A stretch of DNA of 64,000 nt, from positions 21,079,409 to 21,143,408 of the forward strand of contig OY282558.1 of NCBI GenBank assembly GCA_958295665.1. The letters run 5' to 3'. The translations under genes were made by a program, and so were the position numbers. Positions within the stretch are counted from its first letter, which is position 1, and every line of letters starts with the position of its first letter. Of this stretch, positions 32,516-46,118 are shown one piece after another. The notes under the pieces are model-generated. The model saw nothing but the letters and a program-made list of their open reading frames with translations. It ran no database searches and was not told the origin of the DNA. The DNA comes from Tipula vernalis (Eukaryota; Arthropoda; Insecta; Diptera; Tipulidae).

Positions 32516-35500
32516 GTTTGATTTCGAATCATTCAAAGTAACGCTATATTTCAGGAAGAGGCCAGGTTTAAAGAAATCGACCGTTAACACATGTACTAGC
32601 GGAGGCTACCATGTTTTTTTCAGTTTTGCTTATATTTGCGTAAAATACAACAAAACAAGCAATTCGTCGAATTCTTACTTGCTCCATTCAGAAATTACAG
32701 AACTCTTCAGTTGTAAAGCTAGAGAGAAACTTCTTTCATCACTAGAACCGGGCTCAGCTCTTCAAACGAGGGGTACATCACGAACTTTCGTTATTTTATA
32801 AATTACTGAATTTCAGTAACGCTTAACGTCTACTAACGATAGGAGTGTCTGCTGGCTGTGATTTTCCAAATTTCTTATTATTTTTTTTTTATTTTGAAAG
32901 TCGCCATAATGGTATAAGTGAGGGGCTCGAATTAATTCCGCGGCCGAAAATTTTTGTATGGCGAAATTTATTCAATCTTTAATATGAATTAAATTCGCGC
33001 GGATTTAATTTAGTTTTTAAAAGATTGATGTCGTGCAATTTATTTATAATCAAAAATGCGGGAATGTGGAATTAATTCACATTCCTTTAATGTTAACTTT
33101 ACGATGTTCCCTAGAGTAAGGCAATGATGAAATAATTTGAATTTTCGCTTGCCCACTTATTTACGAGCCAAATAGATTTGTGTTTAGCACTTAGAGAACG
33201 AAATGATACTTTTAATTTTAACATTTTAATTAATATTTTTAATAATAATTAAAATATCGATTTGCTCCTGATCAAACATCCCGCTTAACAATAAAGTTTG
33301 CTCCAACTGCAATCAAATTTGTTTTGAAAACGATCTATATTTTGGCCTCTTATGACCAGGTTTTGAATTTTAGGTAGGTCTTAATTAGAAATTGTTTTAT
33401 GGTCCGATTTTAGAAAAATGTTAAGAAACCCTGTTATTGTTAAAGCTTCATACATTTGAAACAAAAAATTACAAATTACGTTATATACCTATATAATTTA
33501 TGATATCATCGGTTTGATTTATAATCTCCAACTTATCCATTAATCCATTAATCATAAAGTATCACCCTCCTCCCGGTGGAGTTCATTATTCCCTGAAAAT
33601 AAAAATAAAATAAAAGTCTAATTAGTTAAATCTTACAAAACATAGAAAATTAAAACAATTTCTTGGTATAATTTGGTCAAAATTTCCCAATAAGCACTTG
33701 TTGATATTCTCACAACCAAAAATACAAAAGTTGAAACTTTGTGGTCGTACAAAAATATTTTGTTTCCCAGATCTGAAACGGAAATTCTCTTTTAACAAGA
33801 TAGGAGGATGCCAGGAATGAAACTACGTCAGAGATGAACAAGAGAAAATGAAATGTGACCAAACTAATACCATTTTGAAAGAAATGAAAATACAAATTTT
33901 CCAACTTTTCTTTTAGATTTTCTACTCAATCGAGCAAATATATTTTATGTTATCGTGCGCTAAAATGTGTGATGAAGATGAAAAAAGAAAATGAAGCAGC
34001 ACTAAATGTATGTATACACCAGAAAGGAAAACTGTGGTTTTTCGTTTCGTTTATTTTTTTTATGTGTGTGTGTGTGTGTTGAAAATACGAAAAAATAAAA
34101 ATACAATTTTGTACGAGTGGATACGTAGTTATGTATGTATGTATGTAAGTTCGAGGCAAAAAAAGCGCACAGACATTATGCACCGCCCAAACCATACTCA
34201 ATTTGTTTAAAGTTAAAATGAAAATTTTTTGAGACGATAATAATTTTAAAATACTTGAAAGCTCAACACAAAAAAATTTTGTTGTGTGAAACTGTCAGTT
34301 TCTTTAAGATATACGATTTCAAGTAAAATAAATTATTTTAAAATATTCTGATTTTTATAAAGAAAAATATTTTTTCAAATTTAACTCATCAACCTCCCAC
34401 ACGTTCTTTCAAAGAACCAGGAAAAGTTTTTATTGCGAATTTACAACTTTTGTTGTTGTTATTGGTAATTTTTTTCTACGCAATCAGAGCGTTCATTCAG
34501 CTTTAATTTTAGTTCTTAGTATTACACAGGTTAATATAATTTACGAGTTGAGGGACAAAAATTATTCAGTCGATGTTGGCGCCTAGAAAACAGCAAATAT
34601 CGAAAAACTGATGAAAACTTTTGAATTTCCTTTTATACATTTTCGTAGATAAATAATGTCGTGATGATTTACTGTTACATCGTTTATGCATATCACGTTT
34701 TGTTTGTCTATACACTTTTTGTTATCGTAAATTTTGTTGTATATAAGCTACTCTATACTCGGCATGTACATAAACAGGAAGTTATTCTTATTATAGTCGG
34801 AAAATAATCAATATACGTACGTATGTTATGTATACGGTAAAGAAACTTTGTACGTATGTAAAGTGTTTTAGATTTTCTAGTTTTGTGTGTAGATATGAAT
34901 AAATTTTCTAAATTTAAATATTTTATCATCCCTCCAAGTATTAATAAGGAGATATTTGATTAATCAAGGGAATTCCTTAAGTACATACCATACATACGTA
35001 GCTGCTTTTGGATTTTGATATTTAATCTAAATTGTGGTTTATCTACATACTGTATTGCATTATAATTATATTTACTGTGTAAATGTCGCTTTTATATATG
35101 AATGTACATATATTTACCCTGTCACCGTTAAGCACCTATTGATAGTGCCTGTGTTTACTTATACATTTGTAAATAATACGACTCATATTGTAAAGAACTA
35201 ATATAATTCATTACCTGTTTACAGCTATTGATGTTTGGTTTAATTTATTTACTTTGTGGTGAATATTGTTTTTTACACAGGGTAGATTCGCATTATTTAT
35301 ACGATACTTTACATCGTGGACCTAAGTTGTGCATATTTAAGCTTACCATATTATGATGACGAACGTTTAAAGGAGAGAAATCTTGATTTCCAAAGCACTG
35401 AAACAAATTTGGCATTCACATAAAAAATCTTCCGCTGTTTAGTCGTATAAAGTTCATTGCAACATGTTCAAAGTAAAATAATATTTTTATAAATATGTCC

Positions 35501-35589
35501 ATTTAGCTATTTAAATCACGTTTATCCAACATCAACTTCCCGGATGTTTTAAAACAACATAATGGAATGAAATATTGAATAAGCCAAAT
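32516..35589. other. AT-rich non-coding DNA with simple repeats
   Basis: No gene supported. Includes a (TG)n run near 34062-34080, TATG repeats near 34130-34148 and long A/T runs. ORFs at 33950-34210 are translations of these repeats on both strands. Confidence 0.45.
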
Positions 35590-35642
35590 AGGGTTGGTGG
35601 TATGATATTCCAGAAAAACAACTTCTGGAATATCACCACCCT
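35590..35642. other. Small imperfect hairpin
   Basis: AGGGTTGGTGGTATGATATTCCAGA folds onto TCTGGAATATCACCACCCT with a short loop; the arms pair except for a small bulge. No evidence for expression. Confidence 0.55.
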
Positions 35643-36149
35643 AGCAGTATTTTGTTTTAATATATAGTTGATCCCAATTAATAAAATTGAATGGGTTCTT
35701 CTGGTACTTCACGTTGTGTTTTGTGGGATTTTTATTTTCAGGAAAACGAGAGCTGCTATCAGATGCGATATTTTAAGATTTCGTTACTTTGAAAATAGAG
35801 AGTTTTTCGTGCCCAACCCTTCGTAACATTTAGCTTTAAACGGAGACGGATATGAAATTCTCTTGATATCTGGTGTCAAAGAAAAAAATGTTATACGCAT
35901 ATCGAGTAATTATGTTCAACGCAACTACAGGTCTTATATAATAAAATGTGGTGTCCATCTAAATATATCTGAACGTCTTCTAAACGTGATCGATTAATTT
36001 TTCTTGAAGTATTAAATTTCAATTTAAATTTAGGCAGCTAGCAAATAAGGAATCATAGCTAATATCTCGTTATCATCATTACTGTGTCGAAAAATCAACG
36101 CTCGAAATAGTTGGTAGGAATATGAGAAACAAATGAGATCTTAGGGTAC

Positions 36150-37990
36150 CAGAACCAGAGGTGATTATTAAATCTAATGTAGGAGCAACTTTGTAAAAAT
36201 TTAAGTTTGTTGTATCATTGGATCGCAACATGTTTATATTAAAATAATAAGAACATGCTCGTAATTTGGACTTTTAATATTTTCTACATTACTATCAATT
36301 ACGTTATCATTACCTCCAACTAGAATCCTATTTTTATCAATAGAAGCTAGGGAGCCCAGTTTAGCGAAGTCGTACACCATTACATCCGTATTTGGTTTCT
36401 TCATGTGTACCAATTCATTTCTAGAGAAAATTCATTTGCAGAAGTTCTTTATGAATATGGTACTTCCGTCTAGTAAGGTTTTCATTAATGAAAAATTTAA
36501 CAATTCCATCCAGGCCATCCAGGCTATATTCCTTGATGTTTCGATGGAATCCTCAAACATTCAACATAAGAATTATTAGCTTAAACATTGGAATACCACT
36601 GACTTGAAGGTTACGTAAGTTATACGTCCGCTCGTGCTGTCATTACTCTTATCCAATGCCATACATTTCGTTCTATTGATTTCAATCAGTTTAAGCTTTC
36701 TTTAATTTTGTGCTTAGATTCTTATCAATGTTATGAAGTTTTTTGTTCAACTCCATCAAGCTTTTTATTCACCATATCTATTTGTTTATGTTGCTTAAAC
36801 TGAGAACAACATTCTTTACATGTTTGACTACTTTTGGACTAGCCTTAATTGGGAATTCCATATGGAATTGCGGATGCTTAAAGACAAACGTCTTGTTAGT
36901 GAATCATCTTTCATTGAAGTCTTATAACAGACGGTACCTTGCTTAGTAGGGATAACATAACCTCAGCAGGTAAAATTTGAATGTGATTATTCATATTGAT
37001 GATGCTATCGTTTTTGGAGTTAATAATATTCTTACACACTGCCATCGTCAGCTACTATCAAATCATTACAAAGTTGCCGTGTGAAAACTCTCTCAGTAAA
37101 TACTGATTACAGAATATTGGTGGTTGGCTTAGAATATTTGTCGATGAGCGACTGTTTTGTTCTCAGGTCTTGAATTATCCTATTTAGATTACGTTTGTAA
37201 GACGTCAAAAACTCAGAAAATGTTGGGTACCAACTGGAAATTCATTAAAGTTTAATTCAAATAAATTTATAGGAAGGAAAGGTAAGTTGTCACTAGAAAC
37301 AACTTCTGCTTTTGGACGGCAGTTCAGTTATTTTTTCGTTTCCCCTTCTGTCTCTCTGTATTTAAATTTTGCACAATTCTCCAATAATTATTAAATATTT
37401 AGCGCTTTTATTGATTATTCACTAATTTCAGGTCACCGAAGGATATGACGGAAAATATGAGGCAGTATTTTTTTAAATAAGCACCCGTCATTTGTTGGAT
37501 GAACCGTGTAATCTCGTTCAAGGCTATCTCTAAATTTGACTTTGGATGTGGTTTTCCCGAATCATCCTCGGCAACCTTTAAAGTTGCTGCTTGGAACTCT
37601 TTGAGATTTTCAAGGCAGACGCTAAGTTAAACAACGGTCGGACAGCGGTCTTTCTTTCTTGTTTCTGACACATCTTCCCAATTGAAAAATTCAAAATGTT
37701 TACCCGAATGAGAGGTAATTATTAAATCTAACATAGGACCTTTGTAAAAATCACAATAATGAATTGGCTTATCTTTCGATAAATATTGAAGGTTTTGTTT
37801 AGGACTTCTAAAACATTCTTAAAATTGTTTGTGGTATCATTGGATCGCAACATGTTTTTAATGAAATAATAAGAACATGCTCCTAATTTCGTACAACGGT
37901 AGACAATAAACTTTTAATATATTCCACACAATTACGTTATAATTACCTCCAACTAGAATCCTATTCTTATCAATAGAAGCTTGAGTGATT
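36150..37990 (-). pseudogene. Non-LTR retrotransposon ORF1/endonuclease relic, copy A
   Basis: On the minus strand a coiled-coil ORF1-like part (about 37440 to 36480, with KLDGVEQK-type sequence near 36760) sits between two endonuclease fragments. Each fragment contains ILVGGN and an N-V motif (near 36320 and 37955), corresponding to the catalytic GGDFN with the Asp changed to Asn, and a downstream LDLIIT motif (near 36170 and 37720). Most of the segment recurs at 40880-41990. All frames are broken. The family could be jockey- or CR1-like. Confidence 0.55.
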
Positions 37991-38489
37991 ATTTATTCTG
38001 TAGCGCCATTCGATGATTTTAACTAAAATGTTCCATTTCACACTGTATCACAAATAGTGATGTAAACGGTAAAATAGGTAATTTTAGGTAATATTACCCA
38101 AAGTGGTGTTACCGTGGTAACATCGGAAACATAAATTAAAAATGTATTTTCCAAACAACTCAACTAGTCTAAATGCAAAAAGAGTTGTGACACCACTGCA
38201 TTATACTTCCTTATATATTATGAACCTACTACACCAAATTTTTGCTGTAAAATATAATAATCTACACCCTTTTCCTGTTTCATTGACATATTTTATTTGG
38301 CAAATACGTAATAGAGCTGGAATCTGACCCTTAATATGATCCATCGCTGTGTCTGGAAAAAACACCAATCACTATTTTAACTAGAAAAGTAGCTACAACG
38401 TCTTAGTCGATGAAAATCTCTAGTGTGCTGGAATTTCGTTGACATCGTTGAGAGCAAAGTAGCACCAGATGGTCGATGAGCTATTACTC

Positions 38490-39430
38490 GAGTAATTTTC
38501 GTTTCTGATGCATACAAACTCGGCTATAAACTCCCTTCGAGATACCAACTTTCCAATCAATTGTTGGGCTTTGAGTACCATCGCGTCGAAGGGTGAGTCT
38601 TACCAAAAATTGCCGATGCATCTAACGTTGCAGACTGATGCTTGGTCGAACATACGCAGGGGACCCCATAACAAATTAACAAATCAACATTTGACTTTTA
38701 AAGTTGCTTTTCGAGAAAGTTGAAGCGGTGTTAAAAGACGTCGAAATTTATAAATTTATTGAACTTATTACTGGTAAATGGTTAACGAAAGCTATCCCTA
38801 TATTACCGAGTATGGGTCCATCTGCCATGGACTTAACTTACTCATTGTCGATATCTTCAAGATTCAGTCTATCAACAATTTGAAATTACTACGATATCCT
38901 ATTCAAATTGTTCACTGTGGATTACCTCCGATTGCTAAATCGCCATATTTGTTGTACTGTTATGTTAATATAAAACAAACTTTTGAACAAAATAAGTACG
39001 CCAATTTCGAAGAACTTATAAGTATTCTCAAATCACGGGCCGTGGACAATACTGCCATAAGGACAATAAGGACAAACAATAGAAGGGCAACAAAATATAC
39101 GAGTTTTTGGCGTATTACAATGTTCAAAGTGAACTTTTTTCACGACCGTTTGTGCTTGCAAGTGGCCAGCTCAAAAGGGATTGTATTCTAGTGCTTGGCC
39201 GTTGATATTTTGAGCATGCCTGCATTGAGATCTGCAATGGAAAGCACATTCAATACCTATGGTTTTATACACATATCTCAACATGTAATCCATTGACTGT
39301 TGATCGTGCAGGAAAACTAACGTACATTTTGTACAACTTAAATCTGTCGAGATCGAACGTAGGAAGTGTGGATAACGAAGATGAAGTATTTGCCTGCTGA
39401 ATCAACTACAAATTATTATTAATGAATGAA
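38490..39430 (+). pseudogene. hAT-like transposase relic
   Basis: Plus-strand motifs in hAT order: LPSRYQLSNQLL near 38531, LTLQTDAWSNIRR near 38622, YPYITEYGSICHGLNLLIVD near 38795, and the C-terminal dimerisation block ILSMPALRSAMESTFN near 39205 followed by KLTYILYNLNLSRS. hAT transposases cut at 8-bp targets. Frameshifts separate the blocks. TAGTGATGTAAACGG near 38056 might be the left end; no right end was found. Confidence 0.75.
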
Positions 39431-39543
39431 GCTGCATAATTATATTCGCTTGAAGAAGCGGATGACTTGGAGGAAAGTAAGAATAATTCGGTTATGGATA
39501 ATGTTGAGGCTGAGGATGATAAATGCGTTGGCGGGGATGAACC

Positions 39544-39573
<30 letters not shown>
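39544..39573. repeat. (TA)n microsatellite
   Basis: Short TA dinucleotide run, about 30 bp. Confidence 0.9.
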
Positions 39574-39579
<6 letters not shown>

Positions 39580-40236
39580 CAGCGTTTAAAATTACTCTTC
39601 AGTTTGTTTTTATTCCTTTTCTTCTAGTTTTAAATGAATTTTCCAATTCTTTTTTCTCTTCTTCGTAAACCAAAAACTCACGAATACTATTCAGTAACAA
39701 ATGAATAATGAGCGAAGAAAAGAAACAAAATGAGAGAATCGATCTACTGAATAGAATAGAAATTTTTTTTTCTGTTCTGTTTTGTTCACTGCTGAATGAA
39801 TAATTAGTGAATAATTTTTGAATAGTAATTAAATGTTCAAGTTTTATTCAAGGTGTACAATTGTTTTGATTTATTTTTGGGGCTATATCATGAATTGAGT
39901 TCCAACAGTGATAATTTTTGCCAAAAATTCGAATATTTTATGATAATTTGGTGTAAAACGACAAATTTTATTTTCCTTATGCGCAACTTAAACAAACTTA
40001 ATCTTCCATTCTTTAGTTTCACTCTCCTCTTTGTTTGAATAACGAATAGAATATTTCGTAGTATTGAATTGACTGAGTAGAGAATATTTTTTCTGTTCTT
40101 CTTTATTCGACGCAAAATAAATAATCATCAGAATATGTTTTGTTTTCTACTCACTATTCAAATCGATCATTTGTAAAAATTATTATTCGATGTGTAAAAA
40201 GGAAATAAGAAATTTTACAGAGCGAGTTTTAAAACG

Positions 40237-40359
<123 letters not shown>

Positions 40360-40424
40360 ATTAAAGGGTTTAATTGATCTTAAACTTATATTTATGTAAA
40401 ATTTTAATTTACTGTAGGCGTTGA

Positions 40425-40860
40425 AGACGACCTTGCCTTCCTTCGACGTCTACCGATGAACACCACATCAAAAATGTCAAGGATTTGATGCTCAAAAATT
40501 GTCGATTGACAAATAGAGATCTTGCTAACATGCGACGTCTCATACTGCATTGGTTCTACATAACTATTTGGCCAAAAATACGAACTATATAGTTTTGCAA
40601 CTGCCCTTCGCCTGCTTTGGCTCTGCTTGACTTCTGGCTATTACTGAAACACAAGAAACCGCTCCGGGGACATCGTTTTGACACGACTAAAAAGATCCAA
40701 GTGGAATCGAAGAAGTTTTTGTAGGCCATTCCAGAAATAGACTTTAACAACTGTTTCGAAGACTGGGAAAAACGTTATGGCATAAGAGTATTCTACCCGA
40801 AGGAATTTCTTTGAAGAGGATGATATATTTGAAAGAATAATAAGCCGTTTGTGTTTTATT
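40425..40860 (+). pseudogene. Mariner-like transposase relic, internally deleted
   Basis: Starts with the helix-turn-helix linker (STSTDEHHIKNVKDLMLKN near 40455, LTNRDLANM near 40510) and jumps to the C-terminal third: DFWLLLKHKKPLRGHRFDT near 40628 and AIPEIDFNNCFEDWEKRYG near 40725. The middle, with the first catalytic residues, is missing. A stop near 40720 adds to the damage. Confidence 0.8.
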
Positions 40861-40879
40861 TAAAAATCTTACTATTTTT

Positions 40880-41990
40880 GTCCAGATTTGATGTTTTAAT
40901 GGAATCCTGTACAAAGATTCAACAATAGATTAATTTTGTTCTTAGATTCTTATCAATGTTATGAAGTATTTTATTCAACTCCATCAAGCATTTTATTCAC
41001 CATATCTATTTGTTTATGTTTCTTAAACTGAGATCAACAGTCTTTACATGTTTGACTACTTAAAAATCCTAAAATTTCCCCTTGGGCTGGCGAAAAGTTC
41101 AAAGGCCAAATGAATATGGGATTGCGGGTGCTTAAAGACAAACTGTCTTTTTAGTGGAAGTCGTATAACAGATAGTGCCTTGCCTCCGTAGGGATAACCT
41201 CAGCAAGTAAAATTTGAATGTGATTATTCATATTGTTGATGCTATCGTTTTTGGAGTTAATAATACCCTTACACACTGCCATTGTCAGCTACAATCAAAT
41301 CATTACAAAGTTGCCGTGTCAAAACTCTCTCAGTAAAGACTAATTACAGAATATTAGTGGTCGCCTTGGAATAATTGACGATGAGCGACTGGTTTGTTCT
41401 CAGGTCTTGAATTATCCTATTTAGATTACGTTTGTGAGACGTCGAAAACTCAGAAAATGTTGGGTATCAACTGGAAATTCATTAAAGTTTAATTCAAATA
41501 AATTTATAGGAAGGAAAGGTAAGCTGTCACTACAAACAACTTCTGCTTTAGGACGGCAGTTCAGTTATTTTTTCGTTTCCCCTTGTGTCTCTCTGTATTT
41601 AAATTTTTCACAATTCTCTAATATTTTTTTAATATTTAGCGCTTTTATTGGCTTGCCTTGCTGATAATTTCACAACCTTGATTATTCACTAATTTCAGGT
41701 CAGGTAATTGTTGGATGAACCGTGTAATCTCGTTCAAGGCATTCTCTAAATTTGACTTTGAATGTGGTTTTCCCGAATCATCTTCGGCAACCTTTAAAGT
41801 TGCTGCTTCAAGTTGTATGGATTAATGGAAATCTTTGAGATTTTCAAGGCAGACGCTAAGTTAAACAACGGTCGGACAGCGTTCTTGCTTTCTTGTTTTT
41901 GACGCATCTTTCCAATTGAAAAGTTCAAAATATTTACCCGAATGTGATTATTTACCCTAACACTTGGCCCAGAAAGTTTTGTATTCTTTA
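40880..41990 (-). pseudogene. Non-LTR retrotransposon relic, copy B
   Basis: Parallel to 36550-37700 with many shared stretches, such as TTAGATTCTTATCAATGTTATGAAG near 40950 and TTGAATTATCCTATTTAG near 41407. The same junction between the ORF1-like part and the endonuclease-side part (GATTATTCACTAATTTCAGGTCA near 41680) is present in both copies, so it predates their duplication. Frames are broken throughout. Confidence 0.6.
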
Positions 41991-43495
41991 AACTAAAGTA
42001 TCACAATCGGTTCAGGTACTTTAAAGTTTATCGCAAAATTGCAGACATTATTTATTTATTGTATGTAGAGTTATTGCAACGCTGTGCGGTTTAAGAAACA
42101 CAAAAATATCGGAAAGAAACCAGAATGACTAAAATTTCGGTTACATTTTATACGACTGGGGCAGTCTAATTGCAAGCTGGTCTCTGTCATTTAACATTAT
42201 TTATAATTTGATTTGATTAGTTTAGGAGTAATTGACAAGAAACTTAGTGGAGAGCCAACTTCAAATGAAACTGTGTTGGTATTCGTAAACGAAGATTGTG
42301 AGCTACATTTTCAGCATGGCATTCGAATTTACCCGCAAACCTGAAGAACAAAATCAACCATTTAATTTAATTTGAAACATCAACGCTAGCTTGCCCTTGT
42401 TATTTTTCAATGAAACCATTTCAATCTTTTCAAAGTGAACTAAACCACATTTGTTTGTCACATTCACCGCAAACTCAGGCTGAGTACTGCTTGAAAACTA
42501 AAGCTAAATGGGAAAAGGATAAGGATAGATAAAGGATAGATTTGTAGACAAGTATTTAGTAAATCTGATCTCAAGTATCCATTTTGGTTAAGAACTCACG
42601 GATGCAATTAAGAGGGCTGTCTGCTTAAAAGACTGCCAAATTTCATTCTGATGTTTTCCATCAAACGTTATAACTGGTTTTAATGTAACACGTTTTTACA
42701 CGCTCTTGTACTCTCTCTACCATCTGTTGTACATCATAGAGGTGGGTGTGAGCTGGTTTGATTATTCTTGGTGGAATCTTTCCTGCTGTTTAGTTTGTCT
42801 TGCGTTTTCGATTTTCTCAACTTTTGATTTTCGACGTATTTTAAAAATTCACAAATTTTAATATCTACTTTACGAGAGTATAATTTACTCGAAATCACAA
42901 TTTTCTATCTATATTTAGTACATGATGTCGAAGTCATTCGATCAATATTTGATTAAGATTTCGCTCTACTCATCAGGTAGCTACGACCAAACTACAAAAA
43001 TAAAATTCTATCTTCATACATTAAGTATGAGGCAAGAACGCATTGATTTAGCGAATTATAAAATTCAGCAAATCAAAAAACTCAAGGAAATCTCATTTCT
43101 GTGTGTACCTGATGAGTAGACCGAACTTTTTTGTTTGTACGAACTTATCAGTACGAAACCAAACTACCACAGAGAAAGCTCAAGGAAAGTTTTCATTTTT
43201 GGAGTCGATACACTTTGTATTGACCACGGGTTAAAGTACGGGTGGGATTTTGATATTTCTACTTTTTCTGGTAGATATATTTATAAATGATTGGCCTCTT
43301 CATTTTTTCTGATTAACAAGTCGAAATTGTTGTGAATGCCATTATTTTTAATATATTTTGTCTATAAAAAGCCGAAACAATCTTATTGATTTAATTAATA
43401 CAGACAAACTTTCTCTTTCTAAAAAAAATGATTAAACATTTGAATTTTTAAGTAAGGTAATTTGGTAAATTTCCCTAATATTAATGGATATAACG
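41991..43495. other. No clear feature; one unassigned 65-codon ORF
   Basis: Mostly AT-rich sequence. An ORF at 42922-43119 (MMSKSFDQYLIKIS) is open for 65 codons, but I recognise no family and see no promoter or splice context. I do not call it a gene. Confidence 0.35.
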
Positions 43496-43499
43496 AGTC

Positions 43500-46114
43500 C
43501 ATGGCTCGTCTGAACGCGGCTCAACCGAAAAGTGCCTGCACTTCTGTTTTTTTATGGCATCATGTTCCCTAAGGTATAACAAATAAGATAAAAGTTTTTT
43601 TTTGAAATCATCCACCGACCAGTTTACATTTTCGCGCCAAAATTCGAAAATTGGAACCAAAAAACGGTTTTTTGGTCTTAAAAAGTGAAATATCTTATTT
43701 TGTATGCCCTTCCGGAGGATTCCAGCATACAAAGATCGAAAGAGGAAAGTCTCAGGAAGAGAATGTAGAAAAGTACAGGTCAAAAGGTTGCTAATTTGCG
43801 AATTATTTCTCTCTTTGTCGACAGATGTCTTCTAAACACATACGTGGGGATATAATCAAATTATTTCAAACAAATCAAAACTCATGAAAGTCGAAAAGAA
43901 CAAAAACCTTTATTTCAGTAACATTAATTCAAGTTTGATTCAATTAATTATATATGGTAACTATTATATTCAATTACAGCTCTCATTAATTTATCATTAT
44001 AATCTGGGTGGTTTTCAGAAACTTGATATTTGTTCCACATTGTCTTGAAATCAGAATGCACTGCCTACATGGCCTGTTCACTGTAAAACCCCAACCCTCT
44101 TCTATGGCCTTCACAAAATTCTTCTACTATATGAGAAAATACTACATGTACTTTTGGTGTGACTGATGGCCCTAGGGCCAAATAGCTAGTCTTGAATTGA
44201 GCGATAGATTCTTTGTAACAATCATTTATATTCTACATGAATTGCCATTGAATTTGATACCTCCTTGAGTAAATTCTCATTGAACATTGCATAGGTTGAT
44301 CCATTCTGTTGTTTCAGTAACAAATTCATCTTGCATATGGCTGACTATTTTATTAACCACACCAAGCTTTAGATGTAGTTCTGGAGGAGCAATAATGTCA
44401 AGAATCTTTTTATCGTCATCAGCTGAAAAAACTGGAGGATTGATACAGCTTTTGAAATTTTTCGCATTTTTCATTATCGATCCGCCAGCGTTTCACCAAG
44501 CTTCAAAATATGAGGTTGAATTTCCCACAGTTCGCCGAGGTCCGACGTGCTCCAAATTTGTGCTTTTACAAAGGCACCATGTGCAAGGGGGTACGTCGAT
44601 GAATGAGACATAATCCCTGTCAGAATATTGGCTAATTTGAGATCAGTCGCTATAGTATCAGAAAAATCCTCAATTTTCAATATTTTCCATATTGCTGACA
44701 TGTTTTCATAATTCTCTTGAGCCGATTTCACAATAGCAAGAATAAAGATTTTCTTAACGCCTGAGTCAGCAAAAGCTTTAGCAAACACGCCATCATCATA
44801 CTTTTGACGTTTTTTCTCCTGTTGACAAATTTCTGTTGAATCATCTTGAACAGACAGGCACACCTTCAAAAAACCACCGCCAACGTCAATTCCAAATTTT
44901 AAGTGCTGATTTCTAATATCCCGCTATTTCTCGATATGAGAAAGAAAATCTTCAAGAGTATGGCAGTAAACTATGGGACATTGGATTGGTGTGCTCATTC
45001 GAGCTTTGATGGTTACAAAATCTATTGTCTTAGCACAAAAGAAACTTTTTACCTCGCCATTCTTCTGTTCCAGGCTTTTTTTCAATCCTGGCTCAATTAT
45101 CGCCCACTTTTTGGTAGCAACTCTCAAAGCGGTCGCTATATCAAGAGTTAATTTCATGGAGTTTCCTCCACGTGCCTGAGTAAGGGAGACCGTCGAATCT
45201 TTTTTGTTTACTTTGTCATCAATGTCATGTTGTTGAATTGCAATTTTACTGATTAATGTTGACGCCACTTGTTCCATTACTTTCTCCCCCATTGTATTTA
45301 TATAATTGCATACATTATCAACTTGGGCAGTTTTGGTGCATTTATGAGGTGTTCCTCGTTTGAATTCGATAAAACATTTGGAACAACGTTTGATGCATTT
45401 CCCGTCAGCCGATTTTTTTTTGTTAAGAAGTTGCGTGGATATCACATTACTTCGAGCAATCTGGCACAAATAGCACTGACAGGGATTTTGAGTCCTAGAT
45501 CTCGTAGTTAAACTTACACTCAAAAACTTAGAATAATCAGGTAGCTCGACAATCTTGGTGGGAACGATTCCTGGATCGGCACTGGGAAGTTGTCGGTAGA
45601 CGTTCCGTTTGCATCCGGCACAAAGAACATTCGGCAGTCTTTCTTCACACAAGATATTGTCCACACGATGTTTCAGTAATTTTTCTAGATTCGATTGCAG
45701 CGAGGCTTCTATCTTGAACATGACATTATTCTTTTTTAAGCACAACATACAAATTTCACTCCGGTTCTCTTCGTGTGAAAGTGCTCGGGCAACTTTTGGA
45801 GTATTAAAAATTTTCAACATTATGGAAAACTGAAATGAACTGATCGAGGAAGAAAAGTTTTCTGCTTTTCTTGTAACCTGCCTACTGCATTCTTTTCCTG
45901 AGACTTTTCATAAAACATAAGATATTTCACTTTTTCAAACCAAAAAATCATTTTTTTGGTTCCAATTTTCGAATTTTGGCGCGAAAATGAAAACTGGTCG
46001 GTGGATGATTTCAAAAAAAATTTTATCTTATTCATTAGACCTTAGGGAACATGATGCCATAAAAAAATAGAAGTGCAAGCACTTTTGGGTTGAGCCGCGT
46101 TCAGACGAGCCGTG
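43500..46114 (-). mobile_element. 2.6-kb DNA transposon with ~200-bp TIRs and AGTC duplication
   Basis: Ends are CATGGCTCGTCTGAACGCGG at 43500 and the inverse ending CGTG at 46114; the inverted repeats extend about 200 bp with few differences. AGTC flanks both ends exactly (43496-43499 and 46115-46118). One transposase relic fills the minus strand. CA-starting ends and a 4-bp duplication are closest to what is described for Chapaev-type (CMC) elements, but the usual CACTG start is absent, so the superfamily is tentative. Confidence 0.88.
43960..45820 (-). pseudogene. Zinc-finger transposase of the 2.6-kb element
   Basis: Start MLKIFNTPKVARAL at 45820. Cys clusters: CMLCLKK and CAGCKR (residues ~24-70), then CQCYLCQIA and RCSKCFIEFKRGTPHKC (~115-165). 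A TAG at about 44921 interrupts an otherwise open frame, which continues FGIDVGGGFLKVCLSV, then ATDLKLANILTGIMSHSS (near 44640). An extra base near 44588 shifts the frame at the expected YPC-WC. Then IAPPELHLKLGVVNKIV (near 44370), and after further damage TPKVHVVFSH and GLGFYSEQA (near 44150-44080). Total about 600 codons. I know similar uncharacterised proteins from insects and cnidarians with the same DLK-LN, PPELHL and SEQA blocks, which probably hold the catalytic acids. It is a dead copy. Confidence 0.7.
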
Positions 46115-46118
46115 AGTC

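Noticed and set aside
34010..34210. Plus-strand ORF near a (TG)n run
   Set aside because: Low-complexity translation of TGTGTG and TATG microsatellites.
35735..35800. Acceptor-like TTTTATTTTCAG followed by an open stretch
   Set aside because: The frame closes after about a dozen codons, has no donor, and shows no coding bias.
42922..43119. 65-codon ORF as a gene
   Set aside because: No recognisable family, no splice or promoter context, and it is surrounded by transposon relics.
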